Assembly: GCF_028583425.1 (NCBI RefSeq)
Contig: NC_072795.1
Coordinates: 7,587,001 to 7,651,000, forward strand
From: Eublepharis macularius
Lineage: Eukaryota; Chordata; Lepidosauria; Squamata; Eublepharidae
Direction of reading: 5' to 3'
DNA: 64,000 nucleotides
A model generated the notes under the pieces. It had not been told where the DNA came from and did not search any database. It saw only the letters and a list, made by a program, of their open reading frames with translations. Below, in pieces: positions 42,701 to 57,700 of the stretch; position 1 is the stretch's first letter, and every line of letters begins with the position of its first letter. Position numbers and translations under genes: made by a program.

Positions 42701-45700
42701 AGGTCACAACATCATATTATAATAATTACAACAATGTATAAATACCATAAAATACTAGAAAATATATAAAACATAACTTAAAAACCATATACAACAGTAA
42801 AACAATAAAGCACCATCCAACAAGGACCTCTAAGATGTGGTAGGGCGGTAACTTCAGTACATATCACTGTGCGTAGGCACAACAGATCTCAGTTGGGCTT
42901 TGGAAGCGGAGTAGACCAGGCAAGGGACCAGCAGGACAGTTCGCCAGCTCCTCAATCATTTTCATAGGCCTGGCGGAACATCTCCATTTTGCAGGCCCAG
43001 CGGAACTGTAGTAAGTCCTGCAGGGGCTGGATCTCAGCTGGGAGAGCCTTCTACCAGGCCGGAGCCAGAGCCGAGAAGGCTCTCCATGTTGCAGAAGGCC
43101 TTCCGCTATTTACACTCCGCTTGGCAGAATCTGGAATAGTGCCAAGGGGTTTTTACCGTTCTCTCGTGTGAAGGCTTGGATTATGCCGCTAGCCTCTTGC
43201 CGAATGCTGTCCTCCAGGATCGTCTTCCCCAGGCCCAGGTTCCGCAGAGTCATCAGGCTAAATCGCCTCTGCTGCTTCCACGGGTGGCCGTTGGAAAAAA
43301 GAATACCTGGCATCGCAGAGACAGGAAGAGACTGGAGGTTAACAGTTTGCAAATAGCCGTTCAAGGATAATTCGCACACTCAGGGATTTGTGTGTGTGTG
43401 TGTAATAAGTTTCTTGATTGTAGCTTTATGGATCAAAATTTCCAGTTGCGCTAATGCTCTCGTGCAAGTGGAAACACACAAAGAATACTGTGGTAGCTTA
43501 GGATTGCCAGCCAGGTCCCCTTACCTTCCCAGCAGGAGGGGTGGAGACCTGGCTTATACCTCCTTCTTCCCCTCTTCACTTTTTACTTAGTGCATATGGT
43601 CCCGCAGCTGCGCCCTGATGTCACTTCCGGTGAAGTCACTTCTGGTGATGTCACCGCACAGGAACAGGATTGCGTGCATGCTTCACAGTAGGCCCTCAAA
43701 TGTGCCCAATTTCGCTCATTTGGGGCTCAAATCAGCCCATGGCAAAACGCAAGAGCGCTCTTGGGGTAGCGCGATGACATCAGTGACGTCATTGCGCCGC
43801 CCCGGGAGTGCACCCAGGAGGCCCATTCCTGTGCCTTCCTCCCCCACCGACCCAATAAGTGGAGGCGGGGGGGGGACTGAGGGTGAAAGCGGGGGATACC
43901 CCGCCCCCACCGGGAGAATGGGATCCCTACGGCAGCTGCTTGTGCTAAGTCAAACTTCCTGTATCTCCACTTGGATTAGTTCTTGTGCAATTATCATGAG
44001 CACTATAATATACAGGGAGGAAAGTGCTAGGTGTTGCACGAGATCTTGTGCCAAGGGAACTGAGCTATGTTTGTGTTTTCACTTGTACATTGCTGGATGC
44101 AAGCCTTTATCCCAGATAGTCCACCGAGAGCCATTCTTTGCCATAGGCTTGTTCCCTAAGGACTTCATGCTGCCGGGGGTTGGGGTGCGCACATGGAGGT
44201 TCCATTGACCCCACTACACCTTCAACCTTCTTTGAAGACCTTAGAGCCAGTTAAAGCCCAAAACTTTTACTACTAGCTGTCCATTGCAATTTGAGCCCAG
44301 GTACAGGTGGATATTTGCAGATCACCTGAGAGAGGCGAAAATCTCCCACACTTCCCCACATGGAGGCGAAAAGATCTATCACAAGTTAAGTTACAGGGCT
44401 TAAAATCACCACTCTAGCTGGGAAATAGCATCCTCAGGAATGCTGAACCTGGTGACGGTCGGGTGGGTATTTTCAGAAAGGAAATAGAGTTGTACAATTG
44501 AATGGTTCAGGGGGAGAACTTTTGAAAAAGGGAATAGGATTGTATTCCATTGCACAGATTGGTGGCAGAAAGTGCCATCAAGTCATATCTGACTTATGGT
44601 GACAGCCCCTAGTGGGGTTTTCAAGGCAAGAGATAGAGGGACTAACAGAGGGTTCCGTAAGCTTCCACAATTTCTGTGAGTTGTGGCCCCTCCCAAGTCA
44701 TTTTGAAGCATTCATCCTCACAAGCGGTGGTGGTGACTACAAGTAGTGACCGCTTTGTGGCCTGGTGGAGGCTATGGCTCAGGTGGTATGAATTGGCCCT
44801 TCCTTCCCACCTCCCTGCTCGTGATCAAAATGATGTCTCCTGGGCAGACAGACTGGATCCAACCCGCACTTCACGGACTTCAGCCTGCTCAGTCAATCCT
44901 AGATGTTGAAGGAGGCCAGTGACATCAATGATATATGGCACACACGGGCTTTTGTGCCTTTCAGGTATTGCCAGGGCAAAGATGAGCAATTCTGCTTGGC
45001 CTACCTACCAGGCCCCATTAAAACTCATGCAAGTTCCAGAGGAATTCTCTCCACAAACCTATAGGGTGGAGATGGAATTCATACGCTCCGCCTGATTCCA
45101 AACCAATTTGAACAGCTACCTCACCGATTGACTGCTCTACTGGTGTGTGTGTTATGTACTGTCAAGTCGCCTCCGACCTATTGCGACCCTATGAATGAAA
45201 GACCTACAAAACGTCCTATCATTAACAGACTTGCTCAGATCCTGCAAACTGGAGGACTTCTTTCACTGAGTCCGGCCATCTTGTTTTAGGTCTTCCTCTT
45301 TTCCTGCTGCCTTCCACTTTTCCTAGCATTATTGACTTTTCCAGAGAATCTTGTTTTCTCATGATGTGACCAAAGTACGACAGCCTCAGTTTTGTCATTT
45401 TAGCTTCTAGGGAGAGTTCAGGCTTGATTTGATCTAGTGCCCACTTATTTGTCTGTTTGGCTGTCCATGGGATCCACACAACTCTCCTCCAGCACCACAT
45501 TTCAAATGAGCCCTACTGGTACTGAAGCTTAAATGCCACCACTGCACCTTCATGCTAATTTATTTAAAAAGGAACAATGGATTGCACATTAGCAACAACA
45601 AATACCGTGTGCGTCGCCTATTAGATCACGGAGGAAACTGGGGACCGGTCGCTCGGCAAATTCCTCAGAACGGCTGATCAGAACTTCCTTCACAGCTTGG

Positions 45701-48700
45701 AATCCGTTCAGCACAACTATAGGGGTGTGTCCCAGCCAGATGGTGTAGACATTTCCATATGTTGAGGCCATCTGGAAAGAAAGAACATGCACTATAAAGA
45801 AAGGACCGGGAGAGAAGAATGGCAGCAAGAAGCAAAGGATTCGGGTAGTTCAACCAACGTCCTCAACTGTAGCTATGTTTTCTGCTCGTATTCACTCTGA
45901 GGATGGAATTGGCTCTAGGGCAGAGGTGGCCAAACTGCGGCTTGGGAGCCACATGTGGCTCTTCTAGACATATTGTGCGGCTCCCGGAAGTCTCTGAGTA
46001 TCGCTGTGGCTATACATTTTATTTTATTTTATTTTATTTCCCTCCCTTCCCTCCCTTCCCTTCTTTCCTTCCATGTCTTTCCCTCCCTTTTCCTTTTTTC
46101 CTTCCTTCTTTCTTTCCATGTCTTTCATATTATCAATAAAAATGTTGGGGTTGCCGGGACTGACTCAAAAAATACCTGGGGACTTTGGGGGTGAAGCCTA
46201 GCAAGGATGTGACATCACTTTTGTGATGTCACTTCCAAGTCAAAGGTCAGGTGATGGCTCTTCCCAAGCTCCACCCCTTCTGATTATGTCACTTCTGGCA
46301 TACTGCAGCAAAACCCCACCCCTTCTTGTGATGTCACTATCAGGACACTGCCCCAAACCCGCCTCTTCATCTGAAGTCACTTCAATGCATCATGTCGTGT
46401 GGCTCTCAAACATCTGACATTTATTCTATGTGGCTCTTACATTAAGCAAGTTTGGCCACCCCTGCTCTAGGGCAAATAGTTCAGTGTCAGAAGCAAAGGA
46501 GCCTCTGGAGTCTTCAATAATTCAGATTTCACATCAATGAAATCTGAATTACTGACAGCGGCAGTATATGCAACAGAATGGAAGGCAGAATCTTGCCCAG
46601 ATATGACTGATTGGATAAATAAACTGATTGGATAAATATGCATCAAAGGCAAAATTAACTTCTTATATACATAATAGACCAAACCAAGAATTTAAGGAAA
46701 AATGGAAAGCTTTTTTTTGGAATATGTAGCTGTAAACTAAGGAGAATTAAGTATAATTAATATTAAAATAAGATCAATTGTTAAGTTAAATAGTTAAATT
46801 AGTAAGCTAATATGCTGAACATAATAAAGCTGGATATAATGTTGAATATAAAACGTAAAATATAAAATGCTGAATGTAAAGTATTTTAAGTATGTAAGGG
46901 GATGGAGAGGAGAAATGTTATGTAGTTCTCTGATTAGTATTTTGGTTTAATCTCTTATGTATTCTTCACTGTTTATTGTTTAAATAAAAATATATAATTA
47001 GAAAAATATATAATTAGAAAAAAATTCAGAGTTCACCATATCAAATGGGAGTAATGAAGCCGATGTCTTGAATATGGGAACTGTTCTGAACAGAACCAGT
47101 GGAGATGAACAGAACTCAGTCCCATTCATGTTCGTGCCAAGTTTCCGTGGCCACAGGAGTGCCGATGGATCCTCCGGAGTCATGTGTCTACAGAGGATCA
47201 GGTCCCCTGCAGGTTACTCTCTGTGCCTACATGCGCAAACCACAAAGGTGTGTGTGACTGTGAGATATAGGTGACTAGCAAGAGCGTCAGTATTTGCATA
47301 TATGGGCATGATGCTTGTACCAAAAATATCAAGTGGATTCCACCATCACTGTCCTGCATCGCACAATTACTGCTCTCGCTGTCTTGTTTTATACTTATGG
47401 GTTACCATTTTCTGCATTGTGCATTTTCTGCATGAAAGCTGCTGTAGCATAGTGTGAAGTGGTTGAGCTGCCAGTCAGCCCTCTGCTGGTTCGACTTCTG
47501 TTACTGCCATGAACTCTGCAGATGGCCTTGGGTAAGCCTCTCCTCTCAGCCCCAGCTCCCCAGCTCTATTCTGGGGGTAATAATAACACTGACTTTGTTA
47601 ATAGTGTGACACTGATCTGTCCAGAAGAGCAATATATAAGCACACTGTTGTTGTTCTTCTTCTTCTTCTTCTTCTGTTTAATACTGTTTGCTTTATTTAA
47701 GATTTCTGTAATCCTAGTCCTATTACATTGCTTATTAGATATCTCATCTTGTTGATTGCATTGATTTATGGTATTCTGTAATCCACCTTGTGTGTCAGGG
47801 AGAAAAGCGGATTATAAATAAAGTAAACAAACAAATACTTGCACATGGTAACTCAAGCTGCCTCTCCATTTATTTCAGTTTGATAAACGTTAGTAAACTC
47901 TAGTGTTAACATGATTATGGCCATGTCTTTTTCCAAAAACTGAGATGTTTCAGCCTCACAACATTTCTCTGAATTTAAACTTCATTTTAAAAAAAATATG
48001 TTTTGGAGCAGATGAGAATAGAGAAAACCCACACACCCCTTTCCTGAATATAAATTGAAATATATTTAAATGGTAGATTTCTCCTGCTCCCCATGGCAAC
48101 CATTTTGTGCTGGCACCCTCTACCCTTTCTCAAAATTTCAAAACAGGGCTCAGTAAGGTTGAGGATTCCTGAGAGGCAGAACGGAAGAACGTGTATTTTC
48201 TGGCACAGACAGCCTTTGGTCAGCAGGTGGCACTATTGCCTTGTGGTTGGCAATACAACAGGCAATTCAGGGTCTGGAATTGCCTGCAAGATATTTGCCA
48301 TTTGCATTTGTGGTTTTCCTTTTGCAGTCGTGGTTGTGCCCACCACCCTGTGTCAGAAATCCACCTTGTGTCAAGCTCCAAAAGGTTGGGGACCCTTGAC
48401 CAAGCACATCCCAATTTCCACACTGTCAAAGTTGCTAAAGAATTTCAACATCATACTGACGTTGCCCTCTGAAATGCTTTCAGCGAGAGCATGGGAATCA
48501 GAACTGTTGTTGCAGAGAAGCGGCTGAGGTTGCCAGCTCTGGGTTGGGAAATTCCTGGAGAATTTGCAGGTGGAGCCAGGGGAGGGCAGGTTTGGGGGAA
48601 GGGGGGGACCTCGGCAGGTTTATAATGCCATAGAGCAACCCCCCCAAAGCAGCCATTTCTTCCAGGGGGGCTGATCTCTTTAATCTGGAAATCAGTTGTA

Positions 48701-51700
48701 ATTCCGGGAGACATCCAGGCACCACCTGGAGGTTGGTAACTCTAATTAATGCCGTCGCTGTCCAAAGAGAGAGGGCAAAGGTGCAGATGGACTGGAGTTC
48801 TCCTGGAATTACAGCTGATCTGCAGGAGACAAAGATCAATCCCCCTGGAGAAAATGTGGATACTTTGGAATGTGGATTCTATGGCATTACACCCTGCTGA
48901 GGTTCCTTCCTCCCCGCAACCCTGCTTTCCCCAAGTTCCACCCCCAAATCTTCAGGAGTTTCCCAACCAAAAGTTGGCAAACCTACGACCACTCACCTAA
49001 GTCTGCTCATCCCTATAGGAGAATCCGTAGCCCTCAAAATTCCCTCTTCTGTAAAAGAACTAATGGTAGATCCGCCTCTCTCTCTTATCAAGATCTTTCA
49101 CAACAACGAGTGTGGATGTTTTGGAAGGAAGCTAGAATTCAGTAGCAAAGATAAGAAATGCATGCCACATGCCGCAACAGATTACTCAGCTGGTTGTTGT
49201 GGGTTTTCCGGGCTGTATTGCCGTGGTCTTGGCATTGTAGTTCCTGAGGAACTACAATGCCAAGACCACGGCAATACAGCCCGGAAAACCCACAACAACC
49301 ATCGTTCTCCGGCCGTGAAAGCCTTCGACAATACATAGATTGCTCAGCTGTTTTGTTAAATGTTCTAGAGTTCATTGAACTCTTTCTGACTGGAAGGAAA
49401 GAAAGAACCCAAACGGAGTTGTGGATTTTATGGTTTATAGATGATTACATTATATGGTTTTACAGTTTAAATATACACATTTTTCAAAATGAGAGGGCTG
49501 ATTTGTTCCCTTTTTGTTGCTAGTATTAAAAAATACCTTTGGCTTTCTCAGCAATTGCTTCCCTTTGTAGCTAACATGCAATTGCTTATTTGTCTCTTCT
49601 AAGGGGTCACTTTTCCTTTGGATAGAACTGTAAGGGTAGAATGGTGAGGAGGCGATTTCCTACCAGTGGTGAAGAACACACTAGCACACACGAGAGTATG
49701 GTTCAATACATCAGTCTTCAAGGGGCCACAAGAATCTACTTTCTTTGTTCCACCAAGGAAACCTCAACATCCATTAAAGAACGTTAACAACCTTTTGGGA
49801 AAAGACTCTTTAGCCAAAGCATATCAATAGGTAAAAGGTAAAGGTAGTCCCCAGAGCAGGCACCGAGTCATTACTGACCCATGGAGGATGTCACATCACA
49901 ATGTTTTCTTGGCAGACTTTTTTCGGGGTGGTTCGCCAGAGCCATGCATGGTAATCAGCCAGCATTAGGGTTACCAGGCCCAGAGACAGGAGACTGGAGG
50001 GGAAGTGTGAGGATGTGGAGTGGTCAACAGTAACTGTACAACACTGTCATGCCTCTCTGGGAATCATTGGAAACTCTGTGGTAAAAATCTGATAAAATCA
50101 TTGTTTTGGGGCAATTCCTAGAGATCATTGACGTCACTTCTGGGGAAAACCTCGAAGTGACATCTGTCCTCTGTCGGAATTGCTAGGAACTCTAATCCTA
50201 AAGAATTATTTTATATTTTGTCTATTATACAACTTTTATAAATTCGTTTCTAATTATGGGAATTCTGTGCTTATAACTGTGCATCATAGATTCTGCTGAA
50301 GATTTGTTGGCAAAACTCGTCAGGAATTTTAATCTCAATAAACATTTTTTTTCTTACTTACACTGTCGACTTTTTTTCCTGCTTTTGTGTCTCTGTTTTA
50401 TTAATTGACCCCCTGTATGAAAGACACCCCAAAGCATTACCTCTGTGACCAACTATTCCAATGCACAGTCTTTTATGATGTCTGGGAACCTTGTTCCTAT
50501 GGTATGACTTGAGCAAAAATTTACCCCGACAGGGATAAGTAATTTTTACTCCAGGCCACATTGGATCACCTAAATGCCTATCCCATGTTTTAGATGTCCT
50601 AGAGTTCATTGAACTTCTTCTGACTGCAGGCGTGGGTGGACACACACAAGAGTGTTTAGACATCACTTAACAAGTGAAGAGATTGTTTTATGGTTTCATG
50701 ATGTTAATGCCTTTTTTAAAAAAAAGGAGAAAAGGTTCATTCCCTCCCTTGTTGGATATTGGTAACAAAGATAACATTGGCTATTTCGGCATGCTATTTG
50801 CAAATGGGAGACGTTCAGCAAAGACCTGGGCCGTTTCCACACGGCTTACCTTTTGCTGGGATGCAGCGTGATCTCGCACGAAATTGTGCAATAACAGCAT
50901 GATCTCGCACGAAATCCTGCAATAACAGCATCTTCCTGGTGCAATTTCGCACGCGAAGACGCTGTATCCCAACAAAAGGTAAGCTGTGTGGAAACGGCCC
51001 AGGGTTGCGGAGGCAGGCAATGGCAAACTCACCTCTGTTAGTCTCTTGCTATGAAAACCCCACCAGGGGTTGCCATAAATCAGCGATGACTTTACGGCAC
51101 TCTCCACCACACATTTGCAAAATACATTTTGAGTTAACTAGGAAGGTTCAGAGATTATCATACCCCCCAAAAAGTCACAGGGAGCTTCCTTCTGCCAAGC
51201 CAGAGACTTGGTCTATCACAATCAGTATTGTCTCTTCTGCTTGGTAGCTGCTCTCCAGGGTCTCAGGGAGAGGTCTTTCCCAGCATTTAACTGGAAATGT
51301 TGGGGATTGAACCTGGGACCTACTCAGGGCACCTTCCCCCGGCTGCTCAAACAGTCGGTTATCCTTCCAATAATTAAAAAATCATCCCTAGACAAAAATG
51401 ATGTAGCCAATTATTGCTCAGTCTCTAATCTGCCCTTTCTGGACAAAATGTTTGAGAGAGCAGTAGCTGACCAACTCCAGACATTCTTGGATAACTCTAG
51501 CCCTCTGGACCCTTTTCAGTCTGGATTCAGACCAAGGCATGGGACAGAGATAGCACTAGTAGCGTTAGTAGATGATCTCCATCTGAACATAGACAAAGGC
51601 CGTACTTCCTTATTGCTCCTCCTGTATCGATCTGCAGCCTTTGACACAGTAGACCATGTCATCCTGTTGAGGCATCTAGAGACAGATGGGCATCAAAGTG

Positions 51701-54700
51701 AGCATCAAAGGATGGGCCTTGGACTGGTTTAAATCGTTTCTCATGGAACGGACTCAAAGGGTTGCCGTCAGAGACCAGCTATCTCCAGAATGGGAGCTAT
51801 CTTATGGGGTTCCACAGGGTGCAATCTTATCCCCCATGTTGTTCAACCTCTACATAAAGCCTTTAGGAGATTTCATTTGCAGCTATGAAATTGGGTGTCA
51901 TCAATATGCAGATTACACCCAACTCTATTTTGCTATCCAGATCCCCACGAGATTCGGTAGAAACCTTTGATCGCTGTCTGACAGCTGTGGTGAAATGGCT
52001 GAAGATGAACAAATTGAAACTGAACCCAGACAAGACCAAAGTGATGCTTGTGGGGAAGGCAGAAATCTTGAAGGACATTGTACTCCCCACTTTCGATGGA
52101 GTTCAGCTGACCCTTGCAGACTCGGTTAAGAGGTTTCTCTGTGGTGGCCCCTACCCTGTGGAATGGCCTGCCTAAGGAGGTCAGGAGAGTCCCCGCTCTC
52201 CTGGCTTTCTGCAAACGATACAAAACCGAATCTCACACTGTGTAATCCACCTTGAGTCTCTGTGAGAGAACTATAAATGACATAAATAAATAAATATTGC
52301 ATGCAAAAGAGCTGCTCTAGCACTGAGTCATTCCTCCCCTCTGCAACTGCATTGAATTACTCACGCCCTGGCACTGAGCCTCGGTTTTTAGATGCCCTAC
52401 AGTTCACTGAACTTACTCTGATGGCAGGGGGAGGGGGCAGGACTCAAGCCAAGATTGTTTTAAAAACACTTGACAAGTGTGTAGATTTTATGGTTTCAAA
52501 ACACAAAGGAGTTTATTTCCCCTTGGCTCCCCGGTGCCAGAGAATGGACAGTGCAGTGAAACCTTGTTAATTCTTGTGGACCTCTCGGCAGCTTTTGATA
52601 ACGTCTAGCATGGTATCCTTCGAGGTAGTGTTTTATAGTGGTTTAGGTCCTACCTCTGTTAGAAATTAGTCCCTTCCTCATGCTAAGAGGGTAGTTTATG
52701 GATGGAATATCATAAATAGCCCTTCCTTATGTATCATATAAGCCCAAGGCACTGCATAGCCCAAAGCAGATGACAGCTAGGCAGGAGCCTGGAAAATTAC
52801 CAGATTGGGAACCAACTGCACAACAAAGAATAAAACACAAGCACACACTGAATAAAGTTTTTTAAAAAATATTTTCTCACTTTCAAAGTACAAGTAGGCA
52901 AAGCATTGTGACACATTACTACACCAGCAGTCCCCCACACAGAAAAATAACACAACTCACTTAACATCAGAGAATCACAAAAACACAATTCCTGTCAAAA
53001 ACACTTTATTTCTTGAACAGCTTTAGGTTGCACAGCAGGGGGGCACAACAGGGCATAAAAGCAGTCTACTACACAAAAATAACACAACTCACTTCACATC
53101 AGAGAATCTCCAAACACAATTGCTGTCAAAAACGGTGATGTGAGTTGTGTTATTTTGTGTAGTAGACTGATTTCATGCCCTGTTGTGCCCTCCTACTGTG
53201 TAATCTAAAGCAGTTAAAGAAATAAAGTGTTTTTGACAGCAATTGTGTTGTGGGTGATTCTTTAATGTGAAGTGAGTTGTGTGTTTTTTTTGTAAGATAC
53301 TGCTGGCATGCCATTTGGTGGGAGCAAGTCCCTTGAAAGTTGGTTGCATTTTGATTGCAAAATGCCACCCCAAGCCACCTAGAAAGATGACTTGTTTTTC
53401 CCCATAGAGAACCATGGAGAGTGTAGGAGGATGGGGCACCTTATTTGGGGGGGCATAACTTGGCCCCCCAAAATCCAATCTTTCTGAAACTTGGGGGCTA
53501 GTTACAGAAGAGTTAGGAGAAGGTCTCCACCAAGTTTGGTGTGATTTGGACAGAAAATGCCCCCCCCCAGACTCCCGGAAAGCTGGGAGAAGGTTTTCTC
53601 ATTGAAAACAATGGCCGAATCGTTTCGGCAATCTCTGTTTCAGTATTACCGAAATTTTTCGGTATTCAGAAAAAGTTTCGGTAATACTGAAAAAACCAAA
53701 ACGGCCCTGATTCAGTATTTTTAACCTAATCAGAATACTGAATTGCACACCCCTAAAAAAGACATTTTTGGTTGAATATCTGCCTGAGAGTTCTCTAAGG
53801 GAATAATCCCTGTAAACATAGGTCGAGAATCCCAGTTGTTAACAACAACAACAACAACAACAACAACATTTGATTTATATACCGCCCTTCAGGACAACTT
53901 AAGGCCCACTCAGAGTGGTTTACAAAATAGAGCTCTGGGAAGCTGTGACTGATCCAAGGTCACCCAGCTGGCTTCAAGCGGAGGAGTGGGGAATCAAACC
54001 TGGTTCTCCAGATTAGAGTCCCACTCTCTTAACCACCACACAAAACTGGCTCAATTTTTTTTGAGGGAAGAACCCACAGGCACTTTTAATAAATTTAATG
54101 CACCAAAAGTTACGGGCCACAATTGCATGACTGAACAATTCAGTACCAGTTAACAGCATGAAACATTTTTTTCAGTCTTTCACTGATCCAACTATTAAAT
54201 GGGAACTGTTCACAACACAACGGGGTAATGAAGGATCAACTTCACAAAAGTGGGGGGAAAGGGGTTGCTGCTTTGTAAGCTGCATTGGGTCCCTAGTGGG
54301 GAGAAAGCATACTATAATGTATGGCAAGCAAGATGACAGCCAAAGTACAAAGTAGTCTGTTAGATCATTTTGATCTGAACTGACAGATGGAGTGTCATGT
54401 GACAATGACACATGACTAAGTTGCATCATTCTGACTACTGCCACAATGACTCAGCACTTCAATCTGATTGGTGCTGAGAAGTATATATTCTGAGCAGTCT
54501 GTGTGCTAATCATCACTCTTGTGAACTGGATTGTATGCGAAGCACTTTGTCAGTCAGGAGGATTTTGTATGCTACAAGTGCTACATGGACTGTATGTATA
54601 TATTATTGTAACTAAACCACTGTATATAGTTCAGCACTAGTCAAGTCTGGTTTGACTTATTGCGTGCGCTTCCAGAAGATACGCTCACAGAAAGGGGGGT

Positions 54701-57700
54701 ATAAATAAAATAAATTATAGGGAGAATTCAGGCTTGAATTGATCTAATACCCACTGATTTGTCTTTTTGGCCGTCCATGGTATCCACAAAACTCTCCCCC
54801 AGCACCACATTTCCAATGAATCAATTTTCTTCCTGTCATCTTTCTTCACTGTCCAAATTTCACATCCATACATAGTAATGGGGGATACCATAGTTTGGAT
54901 TATCTTGATCTTGGTTCCCAGAGAGACATCTTTCCCAGAGAGACGTCTTTCAGGTATCTGAAGTAGGGGGCTATGACTCTTGAAAGCTTAAACCTTGGCC
55001 ACTGGACTGAAATCCTGCTGTTCTACCACAGACCAAGCCTGCAGACCAACATGGCTACCCATCTAAACTATCTTTATCCTTAAGAATCTTTTCTACTTCC
55101 TTCATGGCTGCCCTTCCAAGTCTCAATCTCCTTCTAGTTTTGTGGCTGCCATCTCTCGTTTGGTTGATATTTAAGCCAAGGAATCAAAAATCTTGAACAA
55201 TTTCAGTTTCTTCATTATCATCCTGAAAGTTGTGTCATTCCTCCGTGGTCATTACTTTTGTCTCCATGATGTTCAGCTGTAATCCTGCTTTGGCACTTTC
55301 TCCTTTAACCTTCCTCAGTAGTTGTTTCAAGTCTTCACTATTTTCTGCCAGTAACATGGTGTCATCTGCCTATCTCAAGTTGCCAATGTTCCTTCCACCA
55401 GTCATTTACTATTTCAAAACAGGCAGTGACTTCCAAGAACTGTCAGACCTCCCTCCAATGTTCACAGTGATTGCCAGCCGAGGGCAATATTGGGGGAAAG
55501 TTATAACTAACGCAGTTAAAAAGCCATAAAACACTGAAGTACAGTCTGTGACATTTCTATGCAAAACATAGACAAGGAAGTTATCTGCATATGGGTCATT
55601 GAACTTGTAGACTTTTGAAGGCTGTGTTAAAATGTGTCACGGACTGTACCAGTTGCATTTTATGGTTTTTGACCCCATTAGTCATGACTGATTTTCCTTC
55701 ATCTGTTGACTGAGAATTCAGATCTCTGACCCAGTGGGCCCATAGCTCACGAAAAACGAAGCTAGTAGCAACAAGATCTTCAAATTATAAGTTTTCACAA
55801 GTCAAAGCTCCCTCCTTCAGCTGCTCTACAGCGATCCCTTCTTCCGAACTCTGACACAATAAAGCTTACACTCTGAAAATCTTGTTGGTGTCTAAGGTGC
55901 TGTGTGTTATGAGCCATCAAGTCGCCTCTGACTGATAGCGACCCTATGAAGGAAAGACCTCCAAAACATCCTATCATTAACAGACTTGCTCAGATGCTGC
56001 AAATTGGAGGACGGGGCTTCTTTGATTGAGACAAGCCTCCTTATTTTAGGTCTTCCTCTTTTCCTACTGCCTTCCACTTTTCTTAGCATTGCTGACTTTT
56101 CCAGAGAATCTTGTCTTCTCATGCTGTGACCAAAGTTCGATAGCTTCAGTGTTATCATTTTAGTTTCTAGGGAGAATTCAGGCTCGATTTGATCTAGTAC
56201 CCACTTATTTGTCTTTGTGGTTGTCCATGGTATATGCAAAACTCTCCTCCAGCACCACAGTTCAAAATAAAAAATTGTTTTCCTGTCAGCTTTCTTTACT
56301 GTCCAACTTTCACATCCATACACGGCAATGGGGAACACCATTGTTTGGATTATCTGGATCTTGGTTCCCAGAGAGACATTTTTATCTTTAAGGATCTTCT
56401 CTAGCTCCTTCACAGCTGCTCTTCCAAGTCTCAGTCTTCTTAGTTCTTGGTTGCAGTCTCCTTTTTGGTTGATGACTGAGCCAAGGAATAGAAAATCTTG
56501 GAACAATTTCAATTTCCTCATTGTCAACTTTAAAATTGGGCCCTGGCTTAGTGGAGGGGGGGAATGGAAAGACCCCCAGATCCTAGCCCAACACTGTAAC
56601 ATTTGTTTCCGTGTTGGAATCTGGGAAGTCCAGGGCCCTGGCTTAGTGGGGGGGCGGGGGCGGAAGCAGATTATAGCCATGCATTTACAACCTATGTTAC
56701 CTTCTAACAAGGTAACAGTCCAGTAGCACCTTAGAGCAGGATTACAACTAAACATCAAGACAAAAGTAATGACCACTGAGAAATTACACACTTTTAAAGC
56801 TGACAATGAGGAAACTGAAATTCCCCCCTCCCCCCAAGATTTTCTATCCCTTAGCTCAATCATCAACCAAAAAGGAGACTTTGAAGAGCAGCTGTGAGGG
56901 TGCTAGATAAGATCCTTAAAGATCATATGTCTCTCTGGGAACCAAGATCAAGATAATCCAAACTATAGTATATACATGGATGTGAAAGTTGAGCAGTGAA
57001 GAAAGCTGATAAGAAGAAAATTGATTAATTTGAAATGTGGTGCTGGAGGAGAGTTTTGCCTTGGACAGCCAAGAAGACAAATAAATGGGTATTAGATCAA
57101 ATCGAGCTTGAATTCTCCCTAGAAACTAAAATGACAAGACTGAGGCAATTGTATTGTGGTCACATCATGAGAAGACAAGATTCTCTGGAAAAGTCAATAA
57201 TGCTAGGGAAAGAGGAAGGCAGTAGGAAAAGAGGAAGAGCTAAAACGAGATGGCTTGACTCAATAAAGGAAGCCACATCCTCCAGTTTGCAGAATCTGAG
57301 CAAGTCTGTTAATGAGAAGACATTTTGGAGGTCTTTCCTTGACAGGGTCGCCATAGGTCAGAAGTGACTTGACTGCACATAACACACACACACACACACA
57401 CACACAACAAGGGGGGACCCCCCCCAGACCATTTAGTCCAGAGCCTGAAATTATCTAACTGGTCTCAAACTTATGCCTTTTCCTTGCATGAGCCAATTGC
57501 AGCTCTGGAGACGTATTTTAAACCATGGAAGAGCTCTGTAAAGAAAGGGTTACACACCCATAACAATCTTGTTCAAAGGAGCCACCTGGAAATACCAAAG
57601 AGCATTTTAAAAAAACAACTGCAGAAGGATTGCTACACACAGTTTCTAGGTCAAGTTTGGTTTGGCCAGATGCCCAAAGACTCTGTTTCAACAAAGCAGC

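Noticed and set aside
43618..44208. 196-codon plus-strand frame
   Set aside because: It starts in a GC-rich dispersed repeat, antisense to the CYP2 gene, with no domain.
56546..56866. N-terminal third of the 319-codon minus frame as part of BovB
   Set aside because: This part comes from the spacer and the inverse of the plus-strand copy, so the long frame is a fusion created by the inverted pair.
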